DNA of 23,404 bases from Mageeibacillus sp. UBA1046. Lineage in GTDB: Bacteria; Bacillota; Clostridia; Saccharofermentanales; DTU023. The DNA is taken from contig DCDV01000004.1 in assembly GCA_002316595.1 (NCBI GenBank), forward strand, positions 67,634-91,037. Direction: 5' to 3'. Positions 23,298 to 23,404 of the stretch are shown here, piece by piece. The translations under genes and the position numbers were made by a program. Every line of letters starts with the position of its first letter. The first letter of the stretch is position 1. Below the pieces are notes generated by a model. That model made no database searches. It was not told the origin of the DNA and saw only the letters and a list, made by a program, of their open reading frames with translations.

Positions 23298-23404
23298 TCA
23301 TGCCCCTGGCACAGAGTCATCTTCACGGTAGATCTCGTAGAGGCCGGGCGGGAGCTTTACCATAATTAATTTTTTCTCCTGATCGATTGAAACAATAATC
23401 GTTT
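23298..23404 (-). CDS. rimM: Ribosome maturation factor RimM, C-terminal fragment
   Basis: The last 34 codons of a minus-strand gene enter from the window edge: TIIVSIDQEKKLIMVKLPPG, then LYEIYREDDSVPGA and a TGA stop. This matches the C-terminal strand pair of RimM (VKEIDLENKRIxVxLPEGL type), which binds 30S subunits during maturation of the 16S 3' domain. Position directly before trmD, as in the common rpsP-rimM-trmD-rplS operon, supports the call. The rest of the gene, with its N-terminal barrel, lies outside the window. Only a short fragment is visible, so the assignment leans on gene order. Confidence 0.8.
   Translation of the reverse strand, partial: TIIVSIDQEKKLIMVKLPPGLYEIYREDDSVPGA

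Overview
The window looks like ordinary chromosome from a Gram-positive anaerobe of the Bacillota, most likely class Clostridia. The evidence is the gene order mutS-mutL-miaA-hfq next to lexA, an endonuclease-type MutL (no MutH needed), a ThiI without a rhodanese domain paired with its own cysteine desulfurase, a rimM-trmD-rplS-ylqF-rnhB cluster, and strong AGGAGG-type ribosome binding sites. No phage, transposon, CRISPR array, rRNA or tRNA gene was recognised. Genus and order cannot be told from the sequence alone.

Layout. Positions 1-6268 (+ strand) carry mutS (its start lies before the window), mutL, miaA and a divergent hfq. Convergent to hfq, and overlapping its 3' end by 39 nt, is lexA (-), whose promoter carries a good SOS box over the -35 element. 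A one-TM protein of unknown function (7062-7859, +) follows, then a ThrE-type amino-acid exporter (-), a Xer-type tyrosine recombinase (+) and an M18 aminopeptidase (-). From 12060 to the end everything reads on the - strand. In transcription order it is: rimM (partial), trmD, rplS, terminator, ylqF/rbgA, an rnhB-yraN fusion, a GntR/HutC regulator, a NifZ-like cysteine desulfurase, thiI, glyA, rarA/mgsA, nifS/iscS, iscU, terminator, aminopeptidase. No stretch without a gene exceeds 300 nt; the longest gap is 17728-17958.

Function. Three themes are present: DNA repair and replication (mutS, mutL, lexA, rarA, xer, rnhB), tRNA modification and ribosome maturation (miaA, thiI, trmD, rimM, rplS, ylqF), and sulfur mobilisation. 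The last has two separate cysteine desulfurases, one overlapping the scaffold gene iscU and one beside thiI, suggesting one for Fe-S clusters and one for tRNA thiolation.

The unusual content lies in details rather than a new cassette. (1) RNase HII and a YraN nuclease-like domain are fused in one ORF. (2) hfq is strongly divergent, lacks an ordinary Shine-Dalgarno at its ATG, and is preceded by a strong SD with a hairpin and an 8-codon leader ORF. (3) Four short degenerate direct-repeat arrays (units 28, 35, 24 and 36 bp) each sit on or just after the stop codon of a gene. (4) The NKxD motif of YlqF reads GKAD. (5) A GntR repressor gene is fused end to start with the nifZ-thiI pair.
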